Of a DNA stretch of 64,000 nucleotides, positions 34,194 to 43,250 are shown piece by piece. The position numbers and the translations under genes were made by a program. The notes beneath the pieces were generated by a model, which was not told the origin of the DNA, did not search any database, and saw only the letters and a program-made list of their open reading frames with translations. The DNA is from Pelagicoccus albus. Its GTDB lineage: Bacteria > Verrucomicrobiota > Verrucomicrobiia > Opitutales > Opitutaceae. The first letter of the stretch is position 1; every line of letters starts with the position of its first letter. Location: NCBI RefSeq assembly GCF_014230145.1, contig NZ_JACHVC010000013.1, positions 744,001 to 808,000 on the forward strand. The letters are read 5' to 3'.

Positions 34194-35297
34194 CTATTCT
34201 TCGCTAGCCTTAGGATCAAGGACTAGCAGAGCTCGTTTCTTCAAATCCAGTTTCAGCGGTACTTTAAACTTCGCAAGCTCTCCATCTATGGCGAGCAACA
34301 CCTTTTTTCGTCGCAAAGCATTGATGGATAAAGTCGCGGCAGACTTCACCTCCAGATCCGGATCCTGAGCAGACCGACCAAGTAGGAAATTGCCTATCAT
34401 TCGGAATAGCGACCATGCGGAACTGTGCTTGGAAACCAACAAGGTACACTTGCCTCCTTCCAGACTCTCTCGCTTTGGGATGATTCCAAAATCATCTTGG
34501 AAGTGACCGGGAACAACGATCAACATACGTGATTTAACCCGTTCAGCTTTTGTACCATCCATTCCAAGGGATAGCTCCATTTTAGGGGAGGAAAGAAAGG
34601 CTTTGAAAAAATCACTGCCCAACTTGGTAAACTTTCGCCACCAATTACGCCCGTGGAACTCTTCGCTCTTATTAAGCAACTCGGGGTAGACGCCTAAAAT
34701 TGCCATACATAAACAGAGTCGATCACCCAACTCTAATGCATCGATCTCTCGAGTGCGTCCCGGATACAGGGAGGCTACAGCATCCAAAGGTTCCAACGGC
34801 GAGCCCAAGTCTCTGGCGGCCAGATTCAATGTTCCAAAAGGAAGTATCCCCATCGGTATATCCGAACCTAGCATCAGTCGCGCGATCGAGTTGGTCGTAC
34901 CGTCACCTCCTCCAGCGATCAATCCGCCAATCTTCCTGCTCTTGGCTGCAACAACAGTTTCCTCGATCTCCTCGCCTTTCACGAGCTTCAAACCGGGTTC
35001 CCACCCATTGGCTTTAAGTCTCTCCAGAAGCTCAGCCTCAAAATGGTCATCCCAAAGATCGCAAACAGTACCCGACTCTTTGTTCACCACAACGACGCAC
35101 TTATTTAGTTCATCGTTTGGTTGGGCTAATGGATCCGTAGAAGTCTCAGCCGCATGGCTCCTCCCCTCAACCCCAGTTGATGTAGCCTCCACAGCTATAA
35201 CCGAAGTTTTCTCAGCAATCGATACGCTCTTTGTGCGGTCAGCAAACGAGCTATCAGACTTAAGCTCGGAACTTACATCCAAATTTTCGCTACTCAT
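34194..35297 (-). CDS. Diacylglycerol-kinase-family lipid kinase
   Basis: A 367-residue protein. The start used here has an AGGAGA ribosome site 6 bases upstream and overlaps the end of the PAP2 gene by 8 bases; a second in-frame ATG 15 bases upstream lacks this. A low-complexity Ser/Thr/Glu N-terminus of about 60 residues precedes the catalytic domain: VVVNKESG, GGLIAGGGDGTTNSIARLM (the nucleotide-binding GGGDGTTN), MGILPFGTLNLAARDLG, and the C-terminal LLAIDGE. The family phosphorylates diacylglycerol, sphingosine or related lipids. With the PAP2 phosphatase gene just upstream in the same operon it could run a lipid phosphorylation-dephosphorylation cycle. Confidence 0.88.
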   Translation of the reverse strand: MSSENLDVSSELKSDSSFADRTKSVSIAEKTSVIAVEATSTGVEGRSHAAETSTDPLAQPNDELNKCVVVVNKESGTVCDLWDDHFEAELLERLKANGWEPGLKLVKGEEIEETVVAAKSRKIGGLIAGGGDGTTNSIARLMLGSDIPMGILPFGTLNLAARDLGSPLEPLDAVASLYPGRTREIDALELGDRLCLCMAILGVYPELLNKSEEFHGRNWWRKFTKLGSDFFKAFLSSPKMELSLGMDGTKAERVKSRMLIVVPGHFQDDFGIIPKRESLEGGKCTLLVSKHSSAWSLFRMIGNFLLGRSAQDPDLEVKSAATLSINALRRKKVLLAIDGELAKFKVPLKLDLKKRALLVLDPKASEE

Positions 35298-36036
35298 AGT
35301 TGGTCTCCTCATCCGTTATAGCGAAGGTTTCAGTCTCTCTCCGGGGCAGGAAATTTTGCGCGATCAGCCACCATCCGGTAGCCCATGTACCACCCGCCAA
35401 CCAACCGCCTATCACATCAGTGGGCCAGTGTACCCCGAGGTAGAGCCGGGTGAGTCCCACCGAAAAGGTCAAAGCAAGAGCTAGTATAAGAACGTACGCC
35501 TTAACGAAGGCCCGTGGTTGTGTGCTGGATACAAGTGTACCAGCGCTTAAAAAGATAACGGCAGAGAGCAGAGCGTGCCCGCTGGGGAAGCTCATAGAGA
35601 GCGTGTGCATCTCGTGCGGCACGATATCAGGCCTAGGCCGATTGAAGAACTGCTTGAGATAGGTGCTCAAAACGACGCCGCTCAAAGAACTGGCAATGAT
35701 GAAGCCACAGGCTCGATGTTTGCCCGATATCCAAAGAAAAATGGCGATTGCTCCGGTGAATAGAATAAGTAAAGCGAAGCTTCCAAGCGCCGTCACATCT
35801 CTCGCCGCTTCTTCTAGCCAAAGCGGGCCGACCGGATCAGATAAGTCACCCTCAACCCGGAGCGAAAGGAGTATCGCTTGGTCGAATCGCTCGAACGCAT
35901 TTCCGCCTGCGAGTTTACCAAGGAAAAAAATCACCCATCCTCCCAGCAAAAGCAGCGAGAATACGGCTAACCACCGACGAGCTTTGATTCTCGAGGGAGG
36001 AATGGATCTATAATTCGGAGAGGCTTGGATCGACAC
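35290..36036 (-). CDS. PAP2-family membrane phosphatase
   Basis: A 248-residue inner-membrane protein with about six hydrophobic segments. The three PAP2 motifs are intact: KQFFNRPRPD (about residues 122-131), SFPSGHALLSA (about 143-153) and RLYLGVHWPTDVIGG (about 190-204). These phosphatases act on phosphatidic acid, phosphatidylglycerol-phosphate or undecaprenyl pyrophosphate at the periplasmic face. It is transcribed with, and overlaps, the lipid kinase. It is divergent from the phosphodiesterase fusion across about 300 bases. The substrate is not determinable. Confidence 0.88.
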   Translation of the reverse strand: MSIQASPNYRSIPPSRIKARRWLAVFSLLLLGGWVIFFLGKLAGGNAFERFDQAILLSLRVEGDLSDPVGPLWLEEAARDVTALGSFALLILFTGAIAIFLWISGKHRACGFIIASSLSGVVLSTYLKQFFNRPRPDIVPHEMHTLSMSFPSGHALLSAVIFLSAGTLVSSTQPRAFVKAYVLILALALTFSVGLTRLYLGVHWPTDVIGGWLAGGTWATGWWLIAQNFLPRRETETFAITDEETNYE

Positions 36037-36332
36037 GAATTCGCTACCGCAAAGCTCGTGCCATACACGCTTCCAACCTATTTCTCTGCTATCAAACGCG
36101 AATCAGGAAACTTCATTTTGCTTAATGCAAGACACAGGATTTCACCGCATTGCAAATTGATCGATCGCGGCGATAGCGTTTAGAGCCCATCGTCATCAAG
36201 CTGTATTGAATTACCGATACATACCTAGCTTCTACCTGATATTCTGTTACTTACAAGATGTGTCGAGACGCGGGCTCTCGCCTAAAATCAGGATTGGCGC
36301 AGATTTGGCAAATAAGGTGGGTACCGCGTTAT

Positions 36333-38633
36333 ATGAGTACCAATCCTCCACATTCTATTCCACCTCGCGAAACAGGCGTTCTGCTGCTGCAGATCGACGG
36401 GCTCTCGCAATTTCAGTTCGAACGTGCCGTCAAATCTGGACGTATGCCCTTTCTGAAGAGCCTGATGGAAAAGAGGGATCATGCCTTGAAAACGTTTTAC
36501 CCCGGACAGCCAAGTTGCACCCCTGCCGTGCAAGCGGAGATCCACTACGGCGCGCAGTGCGCTACTCCCGCGTTCAGTTTTTACGACTCGGAGGCGAAAC
36601 AAGAAGTCCGCATGTACGATGCTGAATGGGCTAGCCGCATCGCCCAAGAATCTGAAGAGCAAGGCGACGGCTTGTTAGAAGGAGGTTCAAGCTACGCTAA
36701 TATCTACACAGGAGGAGCTGAAAAGGCGAAATACTGTGGAGAACTGAATACATTTTCGTATTGGGTAAGCGAACTATCGATTCTCAGATTGTTGCGGCTC
36801 GCGGTCAAGAACCCAACAGACACGATGCGGCTCGCGAAACTCCTTGTTGCGGAGCTAGGCGTGGGAATTTATGACGCCGTCCGAGGAATACTGACACGTG
36901 GAGATCTAGCCGCAGAGCTCACCTTCATTCCCGCGAGACTCGCTGTCGCAATCACACTAAGGGAGGCAATCCGTGGAGAAGTAATCGAAGATCTAAACAA
37001 CGGATTGCCCATTATCCATGCTAACTTTTTTGGATACGACGAAGCAGCGCACCGGAGAGGGCCACATTCAAGATTCGCTCACTGGACTCTCAAAGGCATT
37101 GATAAGACGATCAAGAAGCTCTACAGAGCGGCAGAAAATTCCGACGCTAGAAACTATCGCATCATCGTCTTCTCCGACCACGGACAAGAGCATACCGTAC
37201 CCTACCATGAGGAAGCCGGGAAAACGTTAGCCGAAGCGACCAAGGATATCTTTTCCAAGAAGGAAGGCTTCAAGTTAAGTCCAAGTAGCAGCTTGGACGC
37301 CTTCATGGAACGCTCGAAATCCATCGTAGAGACAAACTTCGATACAAACGAAGATTCAACACGAGAATCGACCCGTTGGATACATCTCCAAGCGATGGGG
37401 CCAGTTGCCCATTGCTATGTTGATGAAGGGCTAAGAGCAGAGGAAAAAGCAGGCTGGGCGGAGACTTTTATCCAAGAGGCAAATATTCCCACCGTGCTGT
37501 TTGAACGAGACGACGGCAGCATAGCCTGCCACATGGAAGGAGAGTCAGGAGGTCTTGATGTCTTGAAGAAACGTCTAGATTCGCGCGGGCACGAGTTTGC
37601 AGAAGAGACCATCGATGACCTTCGGATCCTGGCTCAGTCGAAATACGCTGGGGATCTCATTTTCCTTGGGTGGAGGCCAGCGGGGAAACCGCTGACTTTT
37701 GCCGATGAACGAGGAGCTCATGCGGGCCCCGGAGCCGAGGAGTGTCGCGGATTCGTGATGTTGCCAAACACCGTTAATTGGCAGCCCCAAGCCATGCGCC
37801 CGAGGGATCTACGCGAAATTGCCATGCAGCAGTTGGGCCGAATAGATACCAAACGCGACCAAATCGAATCAGCCCCGGTACCCTCATTGGATTCGCTACG
37901 CGTCATGAGCTACAACGTTCACGGCGGAGTCGGTTCAGACCGACGGCGAAGTGTAAGTCGCCTCGCTAAAGTGATGAGGGAATCCGAGGCGGACGTCATC
38001 TGTTTTCAGGAAGCGTTTGAGAATCCAGACAACCCAACGCATTCGCTAAAACGCTCCTTAGAGGGGGTCTGGGACACCCCAGCCCATTACGCTTTCCAGC
38101 CGTTGCACACCAAACGCGGTACCCAGTATGGACTGGCCATCGCAAGTCGGTACCCATTCAGAATTAAAAAGAGCGCTGCTTTCGATCTGGAAGACCCGAG
38201 GGTTGCAAACCGCGAGCCTAGGGGAGCGATCTGGATCGAGATCACCCCGGAAAGTGGAAACTGTATCAATATCGTAAATACTCATTTAGGTTTGAGTTCC
38301 TTGGAACGTGAGCTCCAGTCGCGATCCCTGACCAGTGATCAATGGCTCGGCACGCTCGAAGACTATGATCAGCTGGCAGTGTGCGGTGACTTTAACGCAG
38401 GGCCAAAGGGTTTAGCCTATCTCGCTTTCGCAAACAAACTCGCCGATTCCCAACTACTGGCCAACAGAGGCAGGGCAAAGCCTTCGTTCGTCTCTTGGGC
38501 TCCCTTTCGACGCATCGACCATATTTTTACCTCACCGCAGATACAGGTACCTGCAGCGGGCGTACTGAGATCTTCTCTCCTAAAACGTGCCTCTGATCAC
38601 CTCCCCGTCTTTGCAGACATGAAACTTGTTTAG
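36333..38633 (+). CDS. Fusion of an alkaline-phosphatase-superfamily phosphodiesterase with an EEP phosphodiesterase
   Basis: A 766-residue two-enzyme protein (an in-frame start 75 bases upstream is possible). The N-terminal half is a type I phosphodiesterase/nucleotide-pyrophosphatase fold: LLLQIDGLSQFQFE (residues about 13-26), YPGQPSCTPAVQAE with the nucleophile Thr/Ser region, FFGYDEAAHRRGPHS and FSDHGQEH with the metal-binding Asp/His. From about residue 521 an endonuclease/exonuclease/phosphatase (EEP) domain follows: SYNVHGG, ICFQEAF, NTHLGLSS, CGDFNAGP and SDHLPVFADM. EEP members include phospholipid phosphodiesterases (for example sphingomyelinase-type and YbhP). No signal peptide is evident. 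It is followed directly by a VTT membrane protein. Confidence 0.82.
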   Translation: MSTNPPHSIPPRETGVLLLQIDGLSQFQFERAVKSGRMPFLKSLMEKRDHALKTFYPGQPSCTPAVQAEIHYGAQCATPAFSFYDSEAKQEVRMYDAEWASRIAQESEEQGDGLLEGGSSYANIYTGGAEKAKYCGELNTFSYWVSELSILRLLRLAVKNPTDTMRLAKLLVAELGVGIYDAVRGILTRGDLAAELTFIPARLAVAITLREAIRGEVIEDLNNGLPIIHANFFGYDEAAHRRGPHSRFAHWTLKGIDKTIKKLYRAAENSDARNYRIIVFSDHGQEHTVPYHEEAGKTLAEATKDIFSKKEGFKLSPSSSLDAFMERSKSIVETNFDTNEDSTRESTRWIHLQAMGPVAHCYVDEGLRAEEKAGWAETFIQEANIPTVLFERDDGSIACHMEGESGGLDVLKKRLDSRGHEFAEETIDDLRILAQSKYAGDLIFLGWRPAGKPLTFADERGAHAGPGAEECRGFVMLPNTVNWQPQAMRPRDLREIAMQQLGRIDTKRDQIESAPVPSLDSLRVMSYNVHGGVGSDRRRSVSRLAKVMRESEADVICFQEAFENPDNPTHSLKRSLEGVWDTPAHYAFQPLHTKRGTQYGLAIASRYPFRIKKSAAFDLEDPRVANREPRGAIWIEITPESGNCINIVNTHLGLSSLERELQSRSLTSDQWLGTLEDYDQLAVCGDFNAGPKGLAYLAFANKLADSQLLANRGRAKPSFVSWAPFRRIDHIFTSPQIQVPAAGVLRSSLLKRASDHLPVFADMKLV

Positions 38634-38634
38634 T

Positions 38635-39309
38635 ATGCCAAAACCAACAAAAACAAGAATCGCTTTTTCAGCGGCAATTTTCGTCGCCCTAGCTATTGTG
38701 GCGTGGCGACTCGTGGTAACTTACGACATCACTTGGGATGAGTTCAAGGATGCGGTACAAAACGCACCCGCTTGGATTTTTCTACTAACATTGGTATTCC
38801 TCCCCCCACTCGGGCTGCCGCTTTCTATATTTCTGTTCGCCGTCGGAGCTCGATTCGGATTAGGCGTGGCTGCGTCGGTCGCATGCTTGGCCATTGTAGC
38901 TCACCACGTCATAGCTCTTGGATTAAGCAACACAGTCAGCCGATTCGTATCCACAAGCCAACAACAAGAGGGGCTTTGGCAGAAGCTTGAAGAAAAGGCA
39001 GGGGGAAATTCTAGTAAGCTTTTATTTCTCTGGGGACTACTTCCGGGGTTACCGTACGTGGTTAAGATGTATTTGCCGCTCGCGATGGGGGTAAAGGCCT
39101 CCCCTTACTTGAAGTGGAATAGCTCCGGCCACGCCCTAGGGGCCATCCTGTTCGTAGGTTTTGGCAACGCCGTATTCGACGGTGTGGGTGTGGGAGCAAT
39201 AATAATCATAGGGCTCGGCATCATCCTCAGCGTAGCAATCAAGCTCTACAAACACCGACTGAAAAAGTCCGAGCAAGGACAGGGACTCCCCTCCCCTGAC
39301 GCTACCTAA
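38635..39309 (+). CDS. VTT-domain (TVP38/TMEM64, DedA-like) membrane protein
   Basis: A 224-residue inner-membrane protein started at the ATG 1 base after the previous stop (a TTG 9 bases earlier is in frame). After an N-terminal helix (residues about 9-28) the VTT domain shows TLVFLPPLGLPLSIFLFAVGARFG (about 52-78), a re-entrant-type glycine-rich region, LLFLWGLLPGLPYVVKMYLPLAMG (about 125-148) with its conserved Pro-Gly, and two C-terminal helices. VTT/DedA proteins include lipid scramblases and flippases for polyprenyl phosphates and phospholipids. Coupling to a phosphodiesterase fusion supports a lipid role. Confidence 0.82.
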   Translation: MPKPTKTRIAFSAAIFVALAIVAWRLVVTYDITWDEFKDAVQNAPAWIFLLTLVFLPPLGLPLSIFLFAVGARFGLGVAASVACLAIVAHHVIALGLSNTVSRFVSTSQQQEGLWQKLEEKAGGNSSKLLFLWGLLPGLPYVVKMYLPLAMGVKASPYLKWNSSGHALGAILFVGFGNAVFDGVGVGAIIIIGLGIILSVAIKLYKHRLKKSEQGQGLPSPDAT

Positions 39310-39332
39310 GCAACACCAAACGAAATATAACT

Positions 39333-41594
39333 ATGGGCATAACAAAATGGATACCTTGGCAGTTGATAGCCAGAAAAGCGGCTAAAGCTTACGGTTTCAA
39401 TGATCCGGTCGAGACACTAAATCGAATCAGAAAATTCAGCCGACCCTCCGAAACGAATGAACCGATTGAGCTCCTGCGAGCCGGCTTCGCCTTTCACGCT
39501 CGCGGCTTGGCCAACACCAAGGCCATACAAAACAATTTAGATTGGATATGGCCGTTCTGGATACAAAAACAGTATAATCCAAAGGATGAGTCCTTCATTC
39601 CTCGAGCTTTCTCTTTCAGCCATATCAACTTGACCCAACGAAACTGGACTGCGGTGGGTCTGCCCGACTGCGAGGAATATTCGATAGTCGATCCACGCGG
39701 ACTTGTTACACCTTTCCATGACTCATGGTCCATCGACTTCTGGATGGTTACAGATAAGGGCACTTGGTTCCTCCCGTGCAAGGAGCGCTATGTAACCCAA
39801 ACGATGCGAACAGGAGAAGATCTGGCGGTCATAACCAAGTCTCGCAGAGACGGCATGTCCATCACGAGCGAGGTCCGCATGGAACCTGATAGTAAAGGTG
39901 AGGCAAGGCTATCGGTCAAAATCAATGCCGAATCTCGATTCTCAGGACAACTGGTGTACGCAGTCCGTCCTTACAACCCTGAGGGCATTCAATTCATAGA
40001 TGCGATCTCGTTCGACACCGAATCCAATGAGCTCGTTATCAACGGAAAGGACCGTATCCGGTTTTCTGATTCAAAGGTGCAGCTTTCCCTGAGCAACTAC
40101 AAGAAAGGTGATGTCGCACACTTCCTGAACGAGGTTACAGAAGAGAACAGCATCCACTGCGAAGCCGGCATGGCAAGCGCGGCCGCTTCGGTCAACCTGA
40201 AGGCATCAACGCCTTACCATTCCGAAATCTCGATACCGATCAAGATCGGTGAAACCTCTGGGAGCGTCAGTTCTTGGTCAGAAAAGCTCAAAGGCACAAC
40301 TCGCATAAAACTACCCAACGAAGCCGAGCAAAAGCAGTATGAGAGGTCCCTACAGACCCTCGCTCTGCTAAGTCCTAAAGACATTTATCCGGGCCCTTAC
40401 ACATATCGTCGCTTTTGGTTCCGCGATGCGTGTTTGATCGCACACGCTCTGCTGAGAACCGGTCAGGAAGAGGCTTGTCGACGAGCCTTGGAGGAATTTC
40501 CAGCCAGACAAACAAAGGATGGTTATTTTCGCTCCCAAGAGGGTGAGTGGGATTCCAATGGTCAAGTGCTCTGGATCTACGACCTCTACGAGAGAATGAC
40601 CGGAAAGGAACTGCCAGAGGCCTGCTTCGACACCATCAAACCGGCCATGAAATGGATAAGCAACAAGCTCTGCCAAGAGCCGGGCTCCGCTCATCACGGT
40701 TTGCTTCCTCCCGGCTTCAGCGCCGAACATTTCGGTCCAAACGACTTCTACTACTGGGACGATTTCTGGGCTGTGGGAGGACTCCGGGCAGCCCGTGACA
40801 TATTGCTCCGTAGAGGGATGAATTCCTTCGCATCCACTGCCGAAAAGAGCGCTGATAAGATATTAACACACATCGAAGATTCACTGGATTCACTTTCATC
40901 ACAGCGAGCTAAGGGCCATATGCCTGCTTCGCCCTACCGACGCCTTGATTCCGGAGCTATCGGTTCACTCGTATCGGACTATCCGCTACAGATCTGGGAT
41001 CAAGAGGACAGCCGGATTCGAAAGACGGCTGATTATCTCTATAAAAATTGTCTAGTAGACGGGGCATTCTTCCAGGACATGATCCACTCCGGGCTGAATA
41101 TCTACCTCACTCTAGATTTAGCTCAAACGTTCCTACGGGCCGGTGATCCGCGTTGGGAAGAACTCGCCAATCGTTGCCTAGAATTATCCAGTCCCACGGG
41201 GCAATGGCCAGAGGCGATCAATCCTCGAACACTAGGCGGATGCATGGGGGACGGTCAGCACGCGTGGGCCGCGGCAGAGTGGCTTCTTTTCACACTGAAC
41301 CGATTTGTTCGCGAGGAGAATGACAGACTCATCATCGGTTCTGGCATATGCGAGAGGTGGATAGAGTCGGGAGAGACTTTGACGCTCGAAAACGCGCCGA
41401 CCTCTTACGGTCCACTTTCCCTCGAGGTCATACCGTGCGACGAAGGTTCTATCCGTATCGAGATCGATCTGTCGTCCCGAACAAATGAAAACCCTTTGAT
41501 CGAGTACCGAATACCTGGATACGATATCAAATCCGGTCGAAACATTAAACAAGTCGAATTGGTGCCTGAAAACAGAACCGCTACAATATCATGA
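39333..41594 (+). CDS. Glycogen-debranching/GH15-like (alpha/alpha)6 glycosidase
   Basis: A 753-residue cytoplasmic protein (no signal peptide). The N-terminal half is beta-rich (for example SYWSI-type strands, VRMEPDSKGEARLSVKI). The C-terminal half is an alpha/alpha barrel of the amylo-alpha-1,6-glucosidase/GH15-like type: YTYRRFWFRDACLIAHALL (about residues 355-373), DSNGQVLWIYDLYERMTG, FYYWDDFWAVGGLRAARD and GDGQHAWAAAEWLLF. Acidic residues in FRDA and YYWDDFW are catalytic candidates. It overlaps the GT4 gene by four bases (ATGA). It may trim or build a glycan or glycolipid made by that transferase. The substrate is unknown. Confidence 0.72.
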   Translation: MGITKWIPWQLIARKAAKAYGFNDPVETLNRIRKFSRPSETNEPIELLRAGFAFHARGLANTKAIQNNLDWIWPFWIQKQYNPKDESFIPRAFSFSHINLTQRNWTAVGLPDCEEYSIVDPRGLVTPFHDSWSIDFWMVTDKGTWFLPCKERYVTQTMRTGEDLAVITKSRRDGMSITSEVRMEPDSKGEARLSVKINAESRFSGQLVYAVRPYNPEGIQFIDAISFDTESNELVINGKDRIRFSDSKVQLSLSNYKKGDVAHFLNEVTEENSIHCEAGMASAAASVNLKASTPYHSEISIPIKIGETSGSVSSWSEKLKGTTRIKLPNEAEQKQYERSLQTLALLSPKDIYPGPYTYRRFWFRDACLIAHALLRTGQEEACRRALEEFPARQTKDGYFRSQEGEWDSNGQVLWIYDLYERMTGKELPEACFDTIKPAMKWISNKLCQEPGSAHHGLLPPGFSAEHFGPNDFYYWDDFWAVGGLRAARDILLRRGMNSFASTAEKSADKILTHIEDSLDSLSSQRAKGHMPASPYRRLDSGAIGSLVSDYPLQIWDQEDSRIRKTADYLYKNCLVDGAFFQDMIHSGLNIYLTLDLAQTFLRAGDPRWEELANRCLELSSPTGQWPEAINPRTLGGCMGDGQHAWAAAEWLLFTLNRFVREENDRLIIGSGICERWIESGETLTLENAPTSYGPLSLEVIPCDEGSIRIEIDLSSRTNENPLIEYRIPGYDIKSGRNIKQVELVPENRTATIS

Positions 41595-42853
41595 AAATAG
41601 CTATGTTTACCAATACATACCTGCCTCATGTAGGCGGGGTTGCACGATCCGTTAGCTGCTTTGCGGAAGCGTATCGTAAACTCGGGCACGAGTGCCTCGT
41701 CATAGCTCCAGAATTCGAGGAGGAGATTCCAGACGAAAAGCACGTCTATCGCGTTCCTGCCGTTACCAACTTCAACGATAGCGGGTTCTCTTTCAGAATC
41801 CCATTCGCGGGTGATGTTGGCAAAGCATTGGATGAATTCGAACCGGACATCATCCACGCTCACCACCCATTCCTGCTCGGGGACACTGCCCTACGCTCTG
41901 CCTACTCACGAGATCTACCCATCGTATTCACTCACCATACACTCTACGAGGAATACACGAACTACCTTCCCTTCGACAGCGACTTCACCAAGAAAGCGGC
42001 CGCCGAGATCGCAACAGGCTTCGCCAACGGGACTTCCATGGTTTTCGCGCCCAGCGGGAGCGTGGCTGATCTAATCAAAGAACGCGGAGTCGAGTCACCT
42101 GTCGTAGTTCAGCCCACTGGAATCGCCGTGCAATCTTTCGCTTCAGGGCAAGGGGACAGATTCCGTTCAAAGCACGAAATACCTGCTGATGCGATGGTGA
42201 TTGGGCACGTAGGGCGTATTGCTAAAGAAAAAAATCTAGCCTACCTAGCGGAGGCATGCTGCACGGCAGTGACGGACCTAGAAAATGCGTATTTTGTCCT
42301 CGTTGGCAGCGGCGAAGAGGAGGACGAAATCCATTCTATCATCGAGAAAAACGGCCTAAGCGAACGCTTCTTGGCAACCGGTTCTCTCAGTGGAGACGAC
42401 CTCTACGACGCCTACGCTAGTTTCGATATATTCGCCTTTGCCTCGCAAAGCGAAACGCAAGGACTAGTACTTGCAGAGGCAATGGCGGGCGGCGCACCGG
42501 TAGTGGCGCTCGACGCCCCCGGAGTTCGCGATGTGATGACCGATGGAGAAAACGGAATAATGCTAAAGGCGGAAGCCACCCCAGACGAGTTCGCAGCCGC
42601 TACAGTGTCTGTCCTCACAGAATCAGAAAAACTGGAAAAACTCCGCAAAGGAGCGTCCGAGACAGCAGAAGCGTTTTCGGAAATGAACATGGCCCGAAGC
42701 GCGATAGAGGCCTACGAAAAAGCCATCAATAGCCACACCGGCTGGATAGAGGAAACCGGTATCGAGAACTTCGACAAGATCATCGCCAATATCGAAGGCG
42801 AGCTTCAGCTACTGAAGGTAAAAGCCTCCACCATAAGTGCCGCTTTAGATTGA
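41591..42853 (+). CDS. GT4-family glycosyltransferase
   Basis: A 420-residue retaining GT-B transferase. The N-domain opens with MKIAMFTNTYLPHVGGVARSV and contains IHAHHPFLLGD and THHTLYEEY. The C-domain contains GHVGRIAKEKNLAYL (about 203-217), VGSGEEEDEI and the donor-binding E-x7-E strip in SETQGLVLAEAMAGGAPVVA (about 296-315). This pattern is shared with diacylglycerol glucosyltransferases and mannosyltransferases of the 1,2-diacylglycerol 3-glucosyltransferase type. The 4-base overlap with the glycosidase gene shows coupling. The last gene of the cluster. Glycolipid synthesis is the favoured but unproven role. Confidence 0.85.
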   Translation: MKIAMFTNTYLPHVGGVARSVSCFAEAYRKLGHECLVIAPEFEEEIPDEKHVYRVPAVTNFNDSGFSFRIPFAGDVGKALDEFEPDIIHAHHPFLLGDTALRSAYSRDLPIVFTHHTLYEEYTNYLPFDSDFTKKAAAEIATGFANGTSMVFAPSGSVADLIKERGVESPVVVQPTGIAVQSFASGQGDRFRSKHEIPADAMVIGHVGRIAKEKNLAYLAEACCTAVTDLENAYFVLVGSGEEEDEIHSIIEKNGLSERFLATGSLSGDDLYDAYASFDIFAFASQSETQGLVLAEAMAGGAPVVALDAPGVRDVMTDGENGIMLKAEATPDEFAAATVSVLTESEKLEKLRKGASETAEAFSEMNMARSAIEAYEKAINSHTGWIEETGIENFDKIIANIEGELQLLKVKASTISAALD

Positions 42854-43250
42854 TTTTAGCCGTTATTCTAAGGTCGATCCTCAGCTATATTAGCCAATCC
42901 CAACTCAACAAAGGACTTACATTTAAAAACTAATAATATCAATTAGCTGGCGACTTACCTCCGTCATGGCGTTTTTCATCCACTGTTTAGTAGATACGCC
43001 TAATATCAGGTAAATATAATGTATATAAATTAGGGAAATCACCTTTTAGCACGCATTGACAACGGAAAGACAAACTCCCATAGCTTAAGGAAATTACGCC
43101 ATTCTCTACCGTAATTCGCTCCCTGAACATAAACGAAATTGGCGACTCTCTATCTGAGCTAGTTTTTCCGGTTAGCCTGCATTTACAAAAATAGATGCGA
43201 CCGGCTGGAACGCCAAAGCCGACTCTCTACCGGCTCTTGTTAGTGACAAA
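42854..43250 (+). promoter_or_regulatory. 397-base AT-rich leader before the hybrid kinase gene
   Basis: No reading frame of note was seen. The region is markedly AT-rich, especially 42911-43060, with a CTAAT-N7-ATTAG repeat (42930-42947 region) and TATAAT-like boxes around 43015-43030. It probably carries the promoter of the sensor kinase and the end of the preceding operon. No convincing terminator hairpin was identified. Confidence 0.35.

Noticed and set aside
34753-35484. 243-codon plus-strand frame antisense to the lipid kinase and PAP2 genes
   Set aside because: Shadow of strongly supported genes on the other strand; serine-rich low-complexity translation without a family.
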